DNA of 31,121 nucleotides from Trichomonas tenax (lineage: Eukaryota; Parabasalia; Trichomonadida; Trichomonadidae): positions 1-31,121 of the forward strand of contig JALKBU010000608.1 in NCBI GenBank assembly GCA_023091735.1, given 5' to 3'. Below the pieces are notes generated by a model, which worked only from the letters and a program-made list of their open reading frames with translations, made no database searches and was not told the DNA's origin. The translations under genes were made by a program, and so were the position numbers. Of the stretch, positions 17,074 through 27,200 are shown piece after piece (positions within the stretch are counted from its first letter, which is position 1; every line of letters begins with the position of its first letter).

Positions 17074-17979
17074 TTATTTGTTCCTTTGGAAATCTATGAG
17101 ACCCTTCAAGTCCTTTTTAACCTGGGAAGCTAAACAAAATCTTCCATTCGCTCTAAGTAACAAAGCCACAGAGAAAGTCGCCTTTTCTTTTTCTATGAAT
17201 TCAATACACTGTGCTGCTGTTGGTCTTGCAGCTGGATTCATTGCGGTCATTCGCATTAATAACTTAGACATGTTATATGGAAGCTTCGGTGGTATAATAG
17301 GACCACCCTCAATGATGGAAGCCTGAAGGAGCTCCTTATCTTTGGGCCATGGGAGTTTGTGATAAATAACGTCAAAAAAACAAATGCCAAGTGACCAAAT
17401 GTCACCTTTGAAAGGATCATACGGAATGTGCTGATGTATTTCCGGACATGCATATTGCTTAGATCCTTTGTAACACGAGCATAGTTCTCCTGAATAGTAG
17501 TGCTTAGTCATGCCAAAATCGACTATTTTAGGTCTGAGAGTCTCATCAACTAAGATGTTGGCGCACTTGATATCGTGGTGCGCGTATCCGTTAGAATGTA
17601 AATAATTAACACCTTGAAGAACTTGGAGAAACAAGTCTAGTGTTTGCCGTTTGACTTTGTTGTTCTTTTGGTTGAACATTTTTATCGTTCCATTGGGGCA
17701 ATAATCAATAATCATGAATCCATAGTTATCAACAATGAAGGTATCATATAAATGTATAAGATTTGAGTGATATAGGTTCATAAGGACATTGACTTCATCA
17801 TGAACAGACTCAGTAGAACCGTTTTTTTCCTCGTTATTCATATAAACAATTTTGCAAGCGAATATTATGTTCCATTTCTGGCTCCGTACTTTGTAACAGA
17901 CGGTGTAGCCGCCTTTCCCGATGAACTCGAGCATTTCATAGCCTCGCTCGTTGAGAATTTCTTTTAATCGAATTTCCAT
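17074..17979 (-). CDS. Protein kinase with HHD in place of HRD (non-RD kinase)
   Basis: 301 residues from the ATG at 17979 (MEIRLKEILN); ten further codons upstream start only at TTG. It consists of almost nothing but the kinase domain: glycine loop IGKGGYTVCYKV (20-31), Lys43 in FACKIVYM, HHDIKCANIL (134-143), DFG (154-156) and CPE (178-180). The Arg of HRD is His, so activation-loop phosphorylation cannot be read in the usual way. The activation loop is short and Cys/Tyr-rich (HYYSGELCSCYKGSKQYACPE). The metal-binding Asp/Asn and the catalytic Asp are kept, so activity is possible. The general build (DIWSLGICFFDVIYHKLPW) places it among the large CAMK-like/NEK-like kinase expansions of trichomonads. 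Substrates unknown. Confidence 0.75.
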   Translation of the reverse strand: MEIRLKEILNERGYEMLEFIGKGGYTVCYKVRSQKWNIIFACKIVYMNNEEKNGSTESVHDEVNVLMNLYHSNLIHLYDTFIVDNYGFMIIDYCPNGTIKMFNQKNNKVKRQTLDLFLQVLQGVNYLHSNGYAHHDIKCANILVDETLRPKIVDFGMTKHYYSGELCSCYKGSKQYACPEIHQHIPYDPFKGDIWSLGICFFDVIYHKLPWPKDKELLQASIIEGGPIIPPKLPYNMSKLLMRMTAMNPAARPTAAQCIEFIEKEKATFSVALLLRANGRFCLASQVKKDLKGLIDFQRNK

Positions 17980-18467
17980 TAATAATGTAAACCAGTGAAA
18001 AATTTGCAATTGTTTATGCTTCTCATATGCTAAGGATTAATGAATTTCATTTTAGCAATTTTCAATAGTTTACTTATCGTTCATTTGTTTCTGTTTATAT
18101 ATTAATCTACGATTAGTATGTAATATAAATAACTTTCAAAAAATTTTCCCATTTTTTATTGAAAAAAATATGTTATTTAAATATCATTAATGGAATTACA
18201 ATTAATTTCACTAAAATTGATCAAATTTGATGTCAAATGCGGTTAAAACAATGATATTGAAAGAAGCGCTTCATTACCCACACACAGGGAGTGCAGACAG
18301 GTTGCCGAATATTGGATTCCAAGGGTTCGAATGTAAACGACTTACTATACGTTATTTGGATGAATTTGCTCAATATAACACGTCAACGAAATTGTTGTCA
18401 AGTAAATATTTTTTTGTCAATTGATAATTTGCCATGTAAATTTAATATTTTGCTGGTTGCTTCATTA
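17980..18467. other. Intergenic region between divergent genes
   Basis: AT-rich. A region at 18227-18424 is open without a useful ATG context. GGGTTCGAAT at about 18314 looks like a tRNA B box, but no matching A box or acceptor stem was found. A CATGTAAATTT element is at 18433-18443. Confidence 0.4.
18433..18443 (+). promoter_or_regulatory. CATGTAAATTT element before a small ORF
   Basis: GCCATGTAAATTT lies 24 bases before the ATG at 18468 and matches the GCCATGTAAAT in front of the p47-like gene. A TCATT initiator-like string is at 18462-18466. Confidence 0.35.
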
Positions 18468-18602
18468 ATGTTTGAATTAAAGCTTCAAACCTTCCATGAA
18501 GATTCACATAGGAATGCATATGATTTTTTTCCTTTAGTAATCTCAAAATCTAAAGAAACTGGATACCTAAGAGGTCACTCCGATTATTGGCCATTGAATT
18601 GA
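18468..18602 (+). CDS. Possible 44-residue protein
   Basis: ATG 18468 to TGA 18602 gives 44 residues, starting MFELKLQTFH and ending SDYWPLN. It has no recognisable domain and could be a chance frame or the end of a lost gene. It is listed because a CATGTAAATTT element and a TCATT initiator-like string stand upstream at the spacing seen for better supported genes. Confidence 0.3.
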   Translation: MFELKLQTFHEDSHRNAYDFFPLVISKSKETGYLRGHSDYWPLN

Positions 18603-18821
18603 TTTAACTCAATTTCTATTACATCCCTGAGATCTAATTTTTAGATGGTTATTTCTTGATAATTAATTGTTTTTTTGTTGCAATTTATAAAGAAGATATT
18701 GGAGAGTTGAGAGAGAAGAATCTACTGCTTTAGTTGGTGAGAGTTTCAATAATATATGTTTTACTCTAATAAAAAAACAAAACATTAAAAACTATAAAAC
18801 AATTCGCTTAAAATATTAATA
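18603..18821. other. Convergent spacer
   Basis: AT-rich, no feature recognised. Confidence 0.4.
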
Positions 18822-20573
18822 TTACATTGATTTGGCTTGAGCGATTAAAGTATTGAAGTCATAGTTACTACTAGCTGTGACTTCAATTTCTTCATCATCA
18901 GGTTCTGGTATCTGTCCAATTTGGAAAGATAACCAGTTTGGAATTGGCTTCTGCCAATCTGTATCTTCAGCTTTAGATTCACTCTTCTTACCTTCTTTAG
19001 CCAAAGCAGGGATTTCTTCATCACCTCCAGGAAGTTGCGTAACAAGAGGCATTGCAGCATCGTGGGTAATATCCATTGGTGGTTCTGGTAAATCAGACTT
19101 TGGTGGTAAAACCGGCTTTGGAAGATCAAGAACATCGACAAGAATAAGGCTGTTTTCTTCTTCCTTGTTATCGACTTCATACTTGAAGTCAGCGGGAGGA
19201 AGTGGCAAAACTTTTGGTTTTGATCCCGACTCAGATGAGGAGTTCTCATATTGTTTTTCAGAAATCTTTTCAGATTCAGACTTAGATCTGATGATGACAA
19301 CTTCCTTTTTAGCAACCGGTTTAGCACCAGAGTCCTTGTTTTGGAACTCAAAATCAGATGATTTGGAATCCTTAGCACTTGAAGAGGTCTTCTTTTTGTC
19401 AGATTTAATAGCATTTGCATCTATCTTAACTTCTGGCTCTCCTTTTGATGATTTTGGTTGAAGTTCACTCTTAGAGGTCTTCTCTTCCTTGACTACACTT
19501 GATGTAGCAGATCTTGAGCTCTTTTCACTCGTTGCCGAACTTTCTTGAACAATGCTTTCACTCTTCTTAGATTCTTTGGCTTTTGAAGAGCGTTCTTCTT
19601 TCTTTACTAATTCGTTCAATCTGGACTCGACATCACTCTTAGAAGCATTATCAACAGCACCAAGAGGTTGTCTCTGCTCTTGGTTATTTTGTCCCAAATC
19701 AAACTTTGGTGTTGATTTAGATTTGATATGATGAACTCTTCTTTTTGTCGGTTTTGCGTCAGGATTTGATACTCTTTTCTCGCCTTCTCCTAATTTACGT
19801 CGCTTACTGGTTGATTTATCATCTTCTGATTTCTTTTCTGGAATAACTTCGGGTTCTTTGTTTTCTGAAGCGTGATATCTATGATGGCGATGCTCCTTTT
19901 TAACGGATTGTCCATCATTCTTTTCAATAACCTTTCCGTTGCTTGGTTTTCTGTGATGTCTGTGTTTTCTCTTAGGTTCCTCAACTACAGCAAGCTGCAT
20001 CTCCGGATCATCGTCCAGAGCAAGAAGAAGCTGTGGTGCAGCGATAATTTTCGATTCTTGTTCTTTTTTGTGTTTATTATTTCTTTCTTCTTCACGTTTT
20101 TGCGGAATGTCCTTGCTAGACTTTTCCAATCCACTGACAACTTTCAGTGGAGGTGCTTCAGTAGGCGCGTTGAATAAATTGAAATTATTGAATTTGATCG
20201 TGTTAACCAATCCACTTGAAGGTGGTGGTTTAACCGGCGGCGGTTCGTTGAATACGAACTTGTCCTTTTTGCTTGCTGATTCGATCTTTAATGGGCCTTT
20301 TAATATTGGTGTTTGATTTTCGTTGCCATCGCTGAATAAATTGGATTTTGGGTGTTTCTTGTCTTTCGTTCTTCGTGGCTGATAGCTGCGTCCGCTCATG
20401 AAGACGGCGTGCGATCTTGAATGTGTTGGGCTGCTTGCTAAAGGTATTCTGCCCTCGTCTTCGTCCTCCCCGACCTCCATCTGTGGCTTAGGCTTCCTGT
20501 GGTGTCTCACAACGCCAACGGATTGATTTTCGCTTACCTTCCTTCCACTCATTATTTTTTTTTTTGATTTCAT
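18822..20573 (-). CDS. Large disordered Lys/Ser/Glu-rich protein, probably nuclear
   Basis: 583 residues from the ATG at 20573 (MKSKKKIMSGRK); the open frame begins six codons earlier at TTG. Nearly the whole protein is low-complexity: Lys, Ser, Glu and Pro with basic clusters RHHRKP, HRHHRKPSNG, EHRHHRYH, TKRRVHHIK and many SK/SE/KS pairs. Several basic clusters would serve as nuclear localisation signals. Only the end (about 540-583, IPNWLSFQIGQIPEPDDEEI and NYDFNTLIAQAK) looks ordered, perhaps a binding peptide. Long antisense frames opposite it come from its biased codons. No family is recognised. Possible roles include a chromatin, RNA or cytoskeleton linker; none can be chosen from the sequence. 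Confidence 0.65.
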   Translation of the reverse strand: MKSKKKIMSGRKVSENQSVGVVRHHRKPKPQMEVGEDEDEGRIPLASSPTHSRSHAVFMSGRSYQPRRTKDKKHPKSNLFSDGNENQTPILKGPLKIESASKKDKFVFNEPPPVKPPPSSGLVNTIKFNNFNLFNAPTEAPPLKVVSGLEKSSKDIPQKREEERNNKHKKEQESKIIAAPQLLLALDDDPEMQLAVVEEPKRKHRHHRKPSNGKVIEKNDGQSVKKEHRHHRYHASENKEPEVIPEKKSEDDKSTSKRRKLGEGEKRVSNPDAKPTKRRVHHIKSKSTPKFDLGQNNQEQRQPLGAVDNASKSDVESRLNELVKKEERSSKAKESKKSESIVQESSATSEKSSRSATSSVVKEEKTSKSELQPKSSKGEPEVKIDANAIKSDKKKTSSSAKDSKSSDFEFQNKDSGAKPVAKKEVVIIRSKSESEKISEKQYENSSSESGSKPKVLPLPPADFKYEVDNKEEENSLILVDVLDLPKPVLPPKSDLPEPPMDITHDAAMPLVTQLPGGDEEIPALAKEGKKSESKAEDTDWQKPIPNWLSFQIGQIPEPDDEEIEVTASSNYDFNTLIAQAKSM

Positions 20574-21652
20574 AATTGATTTTTTGTCCAAAGTGAACTC
20601 CGTAATACGATGTTATTATTAAAATTGTACTGTTCAAATGTTAGAAAGCCCACTAAGGGTCCGCTCCGACCAAACTTCCTGTATCATTGTAAAATTATGT
20701 TGATATTGTTTTCATTCACATAAACTTAAAAATCCAAGAATTTTGAAAAGACAGATATACTTCATTACTATAGCTATATTCATAGTTTAAGTTAAACAGT
20801 GTGTTATAAATCTATATTTGGAGAAAAGATGTGAAACTTTTCTGGGGAAAACGATTATTTCAAAGCTCATAGAAAATTTTGAGCACTTTTATTTGTCAGC
20901 AAAGTTGTACAAAATTAATTCAATATGAAGAGCAGTTCCATGTTATTCAAGCTAGAAAAGCAGAGAGATCTAATACCGAAATCATGGATGCAATGGAACT
21001 TAAATCTATTCGATGTGATTATGTTGGTAATCTTTCTATCCTGTAAAATGTCCATTCCCCATTGCAATGTATTCTACAAAGTAGAGTAAAACCGCGAGAT
21101 TCTATCATTTTGCAGCGAATATAAAACACTCAATATCTCTGCTGATTACACAATCACATCATGTGATTCACATCTTAAATTATAATAAAATCGCTTATGA
21201 AGATATACCGAGTCGTGTTGTTTGTCACGATGTCCATTATTGCTGTATTGTTGGATTGATAAAGCAATTTGAAAATTGTAATTTTTTATCTTTGGCACAC
21301 TAAAATAAGAAAAATATTACAGGCATTGAGTATGAAAGTCTGCAGAAGCATATTCACTGTGCCACACAAATGATTGTTGCTGTCAGTGGCATTGGCCAAT
21401 TTGCAAGATTGTGCATTAAAATTGCGTTTTGCATAATGGAATAAGCATGAGAAATTTAGTCATTACACGGACTTTGTGAGGAATATAATATTTTTCATAT
21501 TTAAAAATTAAATTTTTGGAGAAATCTAAGGTAGAACTGTATTATAAAGCAAGAATGTAGTGTGGCTATGAGATACTGAAGCATCAAGTTCGGATTTTAA
21601 AGTTTAAATCAAGCAACAGTTGTTAACAACAATATCGCTGATCATGTAGCCA
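20574..21652. other. Intergenic region with possible coding remnants
   Basis: No intact gene. Two plus-strand stretches read like degraded protein: about 20921-21030 (YEEQFHVIQARKAERSN, then MDAMELKSIRCDYVG) and about 21196-21280 (YEDIPSRVVCHDVHYCCIVG). They are interrupted by stops and lie upstream of the DUF3447 gene at 21653, so they may be a further decayed member of the same clan. The family assignment is weak. Confidence 0.35.
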
Positions 21653-22537
21653 ATGCCAAGTCAGTTTGTGAACATTTCACTTTGGTTTAAACAAATTGCT
21701 TCTTTCGCTGACTTACTGTTCAAAAAAGTCGGAGATGTAGAAATCCCAGAGTGCTTTAGAGTTCACATTGATGTGATGCGGTCCCTGACACAGAATCAAT
21801 TGGAAAAGGAACAAATTCAAAAAATCTATATCGATTTGAGTGATAAACTCAAAGAAAATATCGCCAACCCTGCAATGATTATATTTCTCATAGACTGTGC
21901 TTCATTTATTTGCCCAAAATTCATTTTTGAATATTCAAATCTTTTCAAAATGGTTCATGAACGTCAAAACATTTATTATGTACCTCGGAATGAAGACCTC
22001 AGAATTGTTCTCAACAGTTTAGGCTTTGATTTCTATATTGAGAATTGGAGAAGGAAAGTTTCTGATGTCATTAACATTTATCCTCATGGAACTGTGTTCC
22101 ACTTTGTTGCATGGGACAAACTTGAAGAACTTCAGGCTGAGGCAATGAAAGAATCCTTTGATGAAGATCAAAAGGATAAAAATGGATTATCATTAATTGA
22201 TGTTGCCTGTAAATTTGGATCAGAAAAATGTTTCGAATATCTCAAATTATTGAGGAGCACAATTACTAATCAAACATTTGTTCGTGCAGTTGAAGGAGGT
22301 AACAAAAGCATTGTCATGTCTTTATATAATGATGGTCATTCAATATCAGATGATGATTTATACGCTGCGATTACTTATCACCATAATGTCATTTTTAATT
22401 GGCTCCTCGAAGAAAAAGGATCAATCAAATGGATGAAAATTGGACATTATTTTTATTATGGAAATTTTGAAGCTTTCTTGTTTCACATTGGAAATTTGAA
22501 TGCGATTCAAGTACAACTAAGCTTTGCTTATCAATAA
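21653..22537 (+). CDS. DUF3447-type protein, cut off before its ankyrin repeats
   Basis: 294 residues from ATG 21653 to TAA 22537. It has the trichomonad DUF3447 architecture: a helical N-terminal half, then repeat-like segments NGLSLIDVACKFGSEKCFEY, AVEGGNKSIVMSLYNDGHS and YHHNVIFNWLLEEKGS. It ends LSFAYQ just where ankyrin repeats normally follow. Ankyrin modules do follow, but only after a spacer with stops, in a different frame (22708 onward). It may thus be a still-translated short form of a larger ancestral gene or a pseudogene. No GTCACTTTT or CATGTAAATT element was found before the start, unlike the healthier genes here, which favours decay. Confidence 0.6.
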   Translation: MPSQFVNISLWFKQIASFADLLFKKVGDVEIPECFRVHIDVMRSLTQNQLEKEQIQKIYIDLSDKLKENIANPAMIIFLIDCASFICPKFIFEYSNLFKMVHERQNIYYVPRNEDLRIVLNSLGFDFYIENWRRKVSDVINIYPHGTVFHFVAWDKLEELQAEAMKESFDEDQKDKNGLSLIDVACKFGSEKCFEYLKLLRSTITNQTFVRAVEGGNKSIVMSLYNDGHSISDDDLYAAITYHHNVIFNWLLEEKGSIKWMKIGHYFYYGNFEAFLFHIGNLNAIQVQLSFAYQ

Positions 22538-23199
22538 CTCAACTTAATCACTATGTTATAATGACAATCATTCGCATTTTATCATCATGATATGAAATTA
22601 ATCATTCACATTTTATCATCACTATGATATCTAATCAATTATTCACATTTTATCATCATTATGATATGAAACCAATCGTTCATATGTTAACATCATTGTC
22701 TTAGAAATATCCATTATCAATTGCATTTGAAATCGTTCAATATTTAGTTGAGCATGGAGCTGATGTCAATATGGAACTCATGAATCTTTTGCATTTTGTC
22801 ATCATTATTTCATAGAATCAGTCATTCACATATTTTCATCACTATGATATGGAATTAATCATTCACATTTTATCATCATTATTATATGAAATCATTCACA
22901 TTTTATCTTCATTGTGACATAGTTCTCCTTTATCAATTGTAATTGAAACGAAGTCCCTCGAAATCGTTCAATATTTAGTTGATCATGGAGCTGCTGTCAA
23001 CATGAGATTAATGAATTATTCACTTTTTATCATCATTATGATATAGAATCAATCATTCATATTTTGTCATCATTGTTATATGATATCAATCATTCACATT
23101 TTATCATCATTGTGATATAAATCTCCATTATCAATTGCTTTTGAAGTGATGTCTCTTGAAATCGCCCAATTCTTAAAATCCAAGGGTGCTGTCGAATAA
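22538..23199 (+). pseudogene. Ankyrin modules separated by stop-containing repeat spacers
   Basis: Three ankyrin modules are recognisable: 22708-22780 (YPLSIAFEIVQYLVEHGADV), 22925-23006 (SPLSIVIETKSLEIVQYLVD then HGAAVN) and 23122-23199 (SPLSIAFEVMSLEIAQFLKS, ending KGAVE and a TAA). All three are in one reading frame. Each of the two spacers between them has the same two in-frame stops, a TAG near its start and a TGA just before the next module. Where about nine linker residues are usual, each spacer is some 110-150 bases long and made of a 30-40-base repeat. The spacers lack the GT start and long 3' consensus of trichomonad introns. Decay of a repeat-expanded gene is the simplest reading. 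Confidence 0.6.
22560..23125 (+). repeat. About ten copies of a 30-40-base hairpin repeat
   Basis: Imperfect copies of a unit containing TCACATTTTATCATCATTAT fill the three spacers (about 22570-22700, 22785-22920, 23010-23115). Most contain TATCAT-CATT-ATGATA or a close variant, a six-base-pair inverted repeat with a four-base loop. Copies vary in length, so the array is not a clean satellite. Confidence 0.65.
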
Positions 23200-23375
23200 A
23201 CACTCTACAACTTTGATGATTTTTTTTTCTGATTTCGGCTCAATTTGCCATGTAAACATGAAAATTGCATGTCACTTTTCAAATACTGCCATGTAATTTT
23301 CAAAACCGTCATGTAAATTATTTATTTTGTCTCAGAATTTATAATTATTGCCATGTAAATGACTTAAAATTTTTC
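23200..23375 (+). promoter_or_regulatory. Leader with repeated CATGTAAAT elements before the p47-like gene
   Basis: CATGTAAA at 23249-23256, CATGTAATTTT from 23290, GTCATGTAAATT ending at 23319 and GCCATGTAAAT ending at 23360, plus GCATGTCACTTTTC at about 23268-23281, all lie in the plus direction. The last CATGTAAAT is 15 bases before ATG 23376. Confidence 0.5.
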
Positions 23376-24092
23376 ATGTCGCATTACACAGAAGAAGACA
23401 TTGCTGAGTTTCAAAGTGTCACTACTTCGTCGAGGAGAGCGGCAATTTGGTTTATAACCCATAACAGCGATTTGAATGACGCTGTCTCCAATTTTTTTGA
23501 TAGAGGTGAAACTTCAATCCCAGATTCTTTCGATCCGGACGAAATGTCGGGTACTTCTGAAGGTGATGATATGTCTGACACGCTTTCTGACGGCGAAAAG
23601 TCGTCAGACGAATTTCAAATGTTTCCATTTGATATTGTTAATAAAACTCTTTCACCAGAGGAAGAGGATGACGAAGATGCAGCAGAGCCTCCAATTTTGC
23701 TTCAACAAAGCAATTTCGACGATATTGATGATCAAAATACACTTACACAAAACGATTCGACAAAAATCGTTGCTGGCGCCCAATTATCATATGTACTCGA
23801 ATCTAAACCTAAACCAGTACCTCAAATTGTTGAACAACAGGAGCGAGACGAACATTTGTTCGATTTAAGAAACCAGGAAGCAAAACATACGTTTTTCGTT
23901 TTGTGGAAGGACGGATATTCATTTAATAACGTATTTCACGATAATAGCACAATAGATAGAGATTTTATTTTGAATGAAATTATGCATGGCAGATTGCCTG
24001 TTGATTCAGGTGAATATAATGATATTCAGTTCGTTAATAGAATTGATGATATGCATACCGATGAAAATCAAGAATTTTTATCGAATTTATAA
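23376..24092 (+). CDS. p47/Shp1-like p97 cofactor with UBA and SEP but no UBX domain
   Basis: 238 residues from ATG 23376 (MSHYTEEDIAEF). The upstream part of the open frame lacks an ATG and holds the repeated promoter-like elements. Residues 8-43 form a UBA-like domain (EFQSVTTSSRRAAIWFITHN, then DLNDAVSNFFDRG), as in p47/NSFL1C. An acidic, disordered stretch (45-130) follows. Residues 171-228 match the SEP domain (TFFVLWKDGYSFNN, ILNEIMHGRLPVDSGEYND, FVNRIDDMHTDE). p47-type proteins end in a UBX domain that docks on the p97/Cdc48 N-domain. Here the frame ends ten residues after SEP, and no UBX was seen in the next 130 bases. It could bind ubiquitin through UBA and act through SEP alone, or be a shortened paralogue. 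Confidence 0.7.
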   Translation: MSHYTEEDIAEFQSVTTSSRRAAIWFITHNSDLNDAVSNFFDRGETSIPDSFDPDEMSGTSEGDDMSDTLSDGEKSSDEFQMFPFDIVNKTLSPEEEDDEDAAEPPILLQQSNFDDIDDQNTLTQNDSTKIVAGAQLSYVLESKPKPVPQIVEQQERDEHLFDLRNQEAKHTFFVLWKDGYSFNNVFHDNSTIDRDFILNEIMHGRLPVDSGEYNDIQFVNRIDDMHTDENQEFLSNL

Positions 24093-24224
24093 TTTATACT
24101 ATAAATGTACTCTATACATCAAATCATCTATGTCTGTTTAAGTTCTTATGCTGTTTAGTCGAATCACAAAATAAAATTATGAATATGATAAAAAAAAGTA
24201 TTTAAATATATAAAAGCATACAAC
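24093..24224. other. Convergent spacer
   Basis: AT-rich, no UBX remnant or other feature seen. Confidence 0.45.
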
Positions 24225-27200
24225 TTATTTGAAGATCATCTCGAATGGTTTTCTAAATTCAGGAATTTGTATAAGTTCCTTGAATTTAGATTCAAACTTT
24301 GTTTGAATTATATTTGCATCATGATCATTGGCTTTTCTAAGTATATTAACAGTAACTATTACCTTTTCTAAATCGCTTTTATCCATCTTAATTGATTCAA
24401 TGAATTCTGTCATTGCAGAAATATTGAGTTCATTGGATGTGTTCATAATATATAGAATCATTTCTTTGATATTTCTCCATTCGTAATCAGCTGGAGCAAG
24501 TTTCAATGACCAGAAGAAGCTCTTTGTTTTCACGTGCTTAACAACATCTTTCATTTCTGATTTCTTGATACTAAGAAGGGAAGAAATGAGAGGCTTTGTA
24601 GCTTCCCATGAATTCTTGGATATTTCGAAAGCCATGAATAGGACATTGACGGCTTCCATCAGAGTCTTAGATGTTGAGATCTGATTAATCTTGATTTGCT
24701 CTTCTACTAAGAATATGGCAAATCTAGAATATTCAAGAGCAATTTCCTCAGGAAATTCACCTTTTAATAATGTGTAAATATCTTTGGCGAACTTTGGAGA
24801 AGTAAACATATATCTGAATTCAGGAACCACTAATGCAAAGTTGAAAGTAGCTCTTAATCTGTCAGCCAAAAAGTCAGGGTACTTTGCGACTTGATTACCA
24901 CTCGCATTCAATTGCATTTGAATTGATTTCAATTCGGATTGATAATTTGGCATATCATTTCTAAACTCAAATATAAGATCTGAGAATTGTCTTATGGCCT
25001 TAATGTTGATATAAAATGTTTTTTTTTTCGATAAAACTATTGCCACTGATAGAAAATCAATTATATGCATTCTCCAAATAGACTTATCTTCAAACATTGG
25101 CCGTATGTATGGAAGCGTATTGTTGGCGAATAACATTATGGAGTGAACATATTTTATATTACATGAAGGTTTGAGACACGCTTCATGAACTGCTTCAGCA
25201 AGAACTTTATAATAATTGTCACTGAACATGGTGTTTATAGTTGGATTAATTTGTTCTGCATATCCAAGTTTGAGTGATGCTAACAATCGAATCTCCATTG
25301 CGGCTTCTGATGAATTATGTGACAACAATTGTGTGATAATGCCCAAGTCATTTTTTTTGAGTTTCAATATTTGCTCATAAAAATGGACATTTGCTCCAAA
25401 CATGATACATGTTGCTGCTAGAGTTCCTATCTTTTGCTCATCTTCCTTAGTCAAAAGTGAGAAGTCAGTAAGTAAGTCAAGAAGAGTCGCAACTTTTGTA
25501 GCTACAAGTGGTACATCTGATTTTTGTTGATAATAAAGTTCCTTTGTTAATAAAACAACTCTGTCATTGAATGTACCAATCAAATTATTTTCTTTTGCCA
25601 ATCTGTATGCTCTAGTGACATCTTCTTTGGTTGATGATCGAAGAAGCTTAACAATGAGTTCTACATTAACTTCTTGCTGATCTGCAAAATCAACGAACTC
25701 AGGGATGGAACTAAGCCTGTGCAATACTTTTGATGCTAATTTAGCGTCTCCGTTCATTATTAATAATTTTGCTGAATACTTTGCTGAAGAATTCATGACC
25801 AAACTCTCAGGATCAGTTTCATCAAGTGGCAAGAAATATTTCATTAACTTTTCATCATTAAATCTCATCAAATATTTTCGAGCCTCCTTGTCATTGAAGA
25901 TAGAAACAATCGTATTTTCTGGCCAGCTGCTGATTGTCTTAGCATGCTTTTGTACCAAGAACAGTAACGAAATTTTGTTCGTGATGAATGTGTCACTTAA
26001 ATCTTCAAGATTAATTCCGTGCTCAATCATTAAATCAAGAGCATTGTTTATTGTGTTTTCATTGCTCAATAAGCCTTTTGCTATTTCTATCAACAGTTTA
26101 GGATCTTGGAATTTCTTGGAATATTCGATGATATGCTTGAATTGAGTATCTGATAAGCAGCAAAGTTCTTCTAAATGGGTTTCGAATGCATTATTAGCGA
26201 AATCAGCATCATTTTCAAATAAGTGATCAAACAAATCCGGGAACGACATTTCTGTCATAAGGAAAAATGGAATATCAAAGACGTTTTCAAAAGCATTGAT
26301 ATCAAGTTTCATTAAATCATTTCCAACATATATAGTATTAGTATTATCAAAAGCGAATGGCTCAGAAATAACATTTGAAGTGTAAAATGCTGCATACGGT
26401 TTGTGCTCATTCAAATAGTATTTCTTGGACTCATCTTGACCAACATATGCTGCAAGTTTGTATTTCTTTGTGACAACTCCAGGAAGAGCATAATTGCTTA
26501 GATCTATCTCATCGTCAAGCTTGATATTACCAGATACATTTTGTAAGAGAATGACAACATTTTCAGATGCTTTAGAAATGTATGATTGCTTAATGATGTT
26601 CTTACCGTTGACGTCAGCATCTGCATATCTATCAAAAATGCAGTCTAAACCAGTTTGAATTGATTTTCCTTTCACCATGAATATATAATTTTCAATGGAA
26701 TACTTTGGAGCTTCATTTCTATCAGATAATAAAACATATTCGAATTCGAAATCTTTTGTCAAAGCATTTTGGAAATCTGGAGGTCTCGTGTAGCCTTGAA
26801 CATTATTACCAAATTTTGCGGAAAGAGCATCTTTTGCAAGCTTCGAATTTGAATTATTGCAAAATGCGTGAAGGCACCCAATAGCTCGAATAAATGGAGA
26901 TGAATATGTTGGAATTAGGTTTGCATTGATCAAATGTTGTTTGAATGTTTCAGGAGATTTTGCGAATGCTTTTGTTAAGGTCTTCAATAGTTTATCTGTT
27001 CTATATGATTGAGGGAATTGAGCAAAGAAAATCTTCGATGCCAATTCTGCTGCATATTTACCTTCAACATTCTGCAAAATATTTTCAATTCCAGTTTCAA
27101 ACTTTTCGACATTCTGTTCGTCAAAACAAAATGCAAACATTCTTGTTGAGATATTTTCATACAGCTGCTCGCATTTGGTTGATAAATCTATCAATATTGG

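Noticed and set aside
18300..18345. tRNA gene suggested by GGGTTCGAAT
   Set aside because: No A box, anticodon arm or pairing acceptor stem could be drawn around it.
18845..19461. Long frames overlapping the disordered Lys/Ser/Glu-rich gene (plus 18877-19461, minus 18845-19420)
   Set aside because: They arise from the biased codons of that gene; their translations are Leu/Ser-rich without domain pattern.
22538..23125. Spacers between ankyrin modules as introns
   Set aside because: They do not begin with GT in a consistent way and lack the long conserved 3' motif of trichomonad introns; one ends in TATAA and not AG.
22560..23125. CRISPR-like array
   Set aside because: Units are imperfect and of uneven length, there are no unique spacers of constant size, and the context is eukaryotic.
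25705..26145. Plus-strand frame of 146 codons inside the USP-like gene
   Set aside because: Antisense shadow of the 1739-codon frame, which is open throughout and has the promoter-like element.
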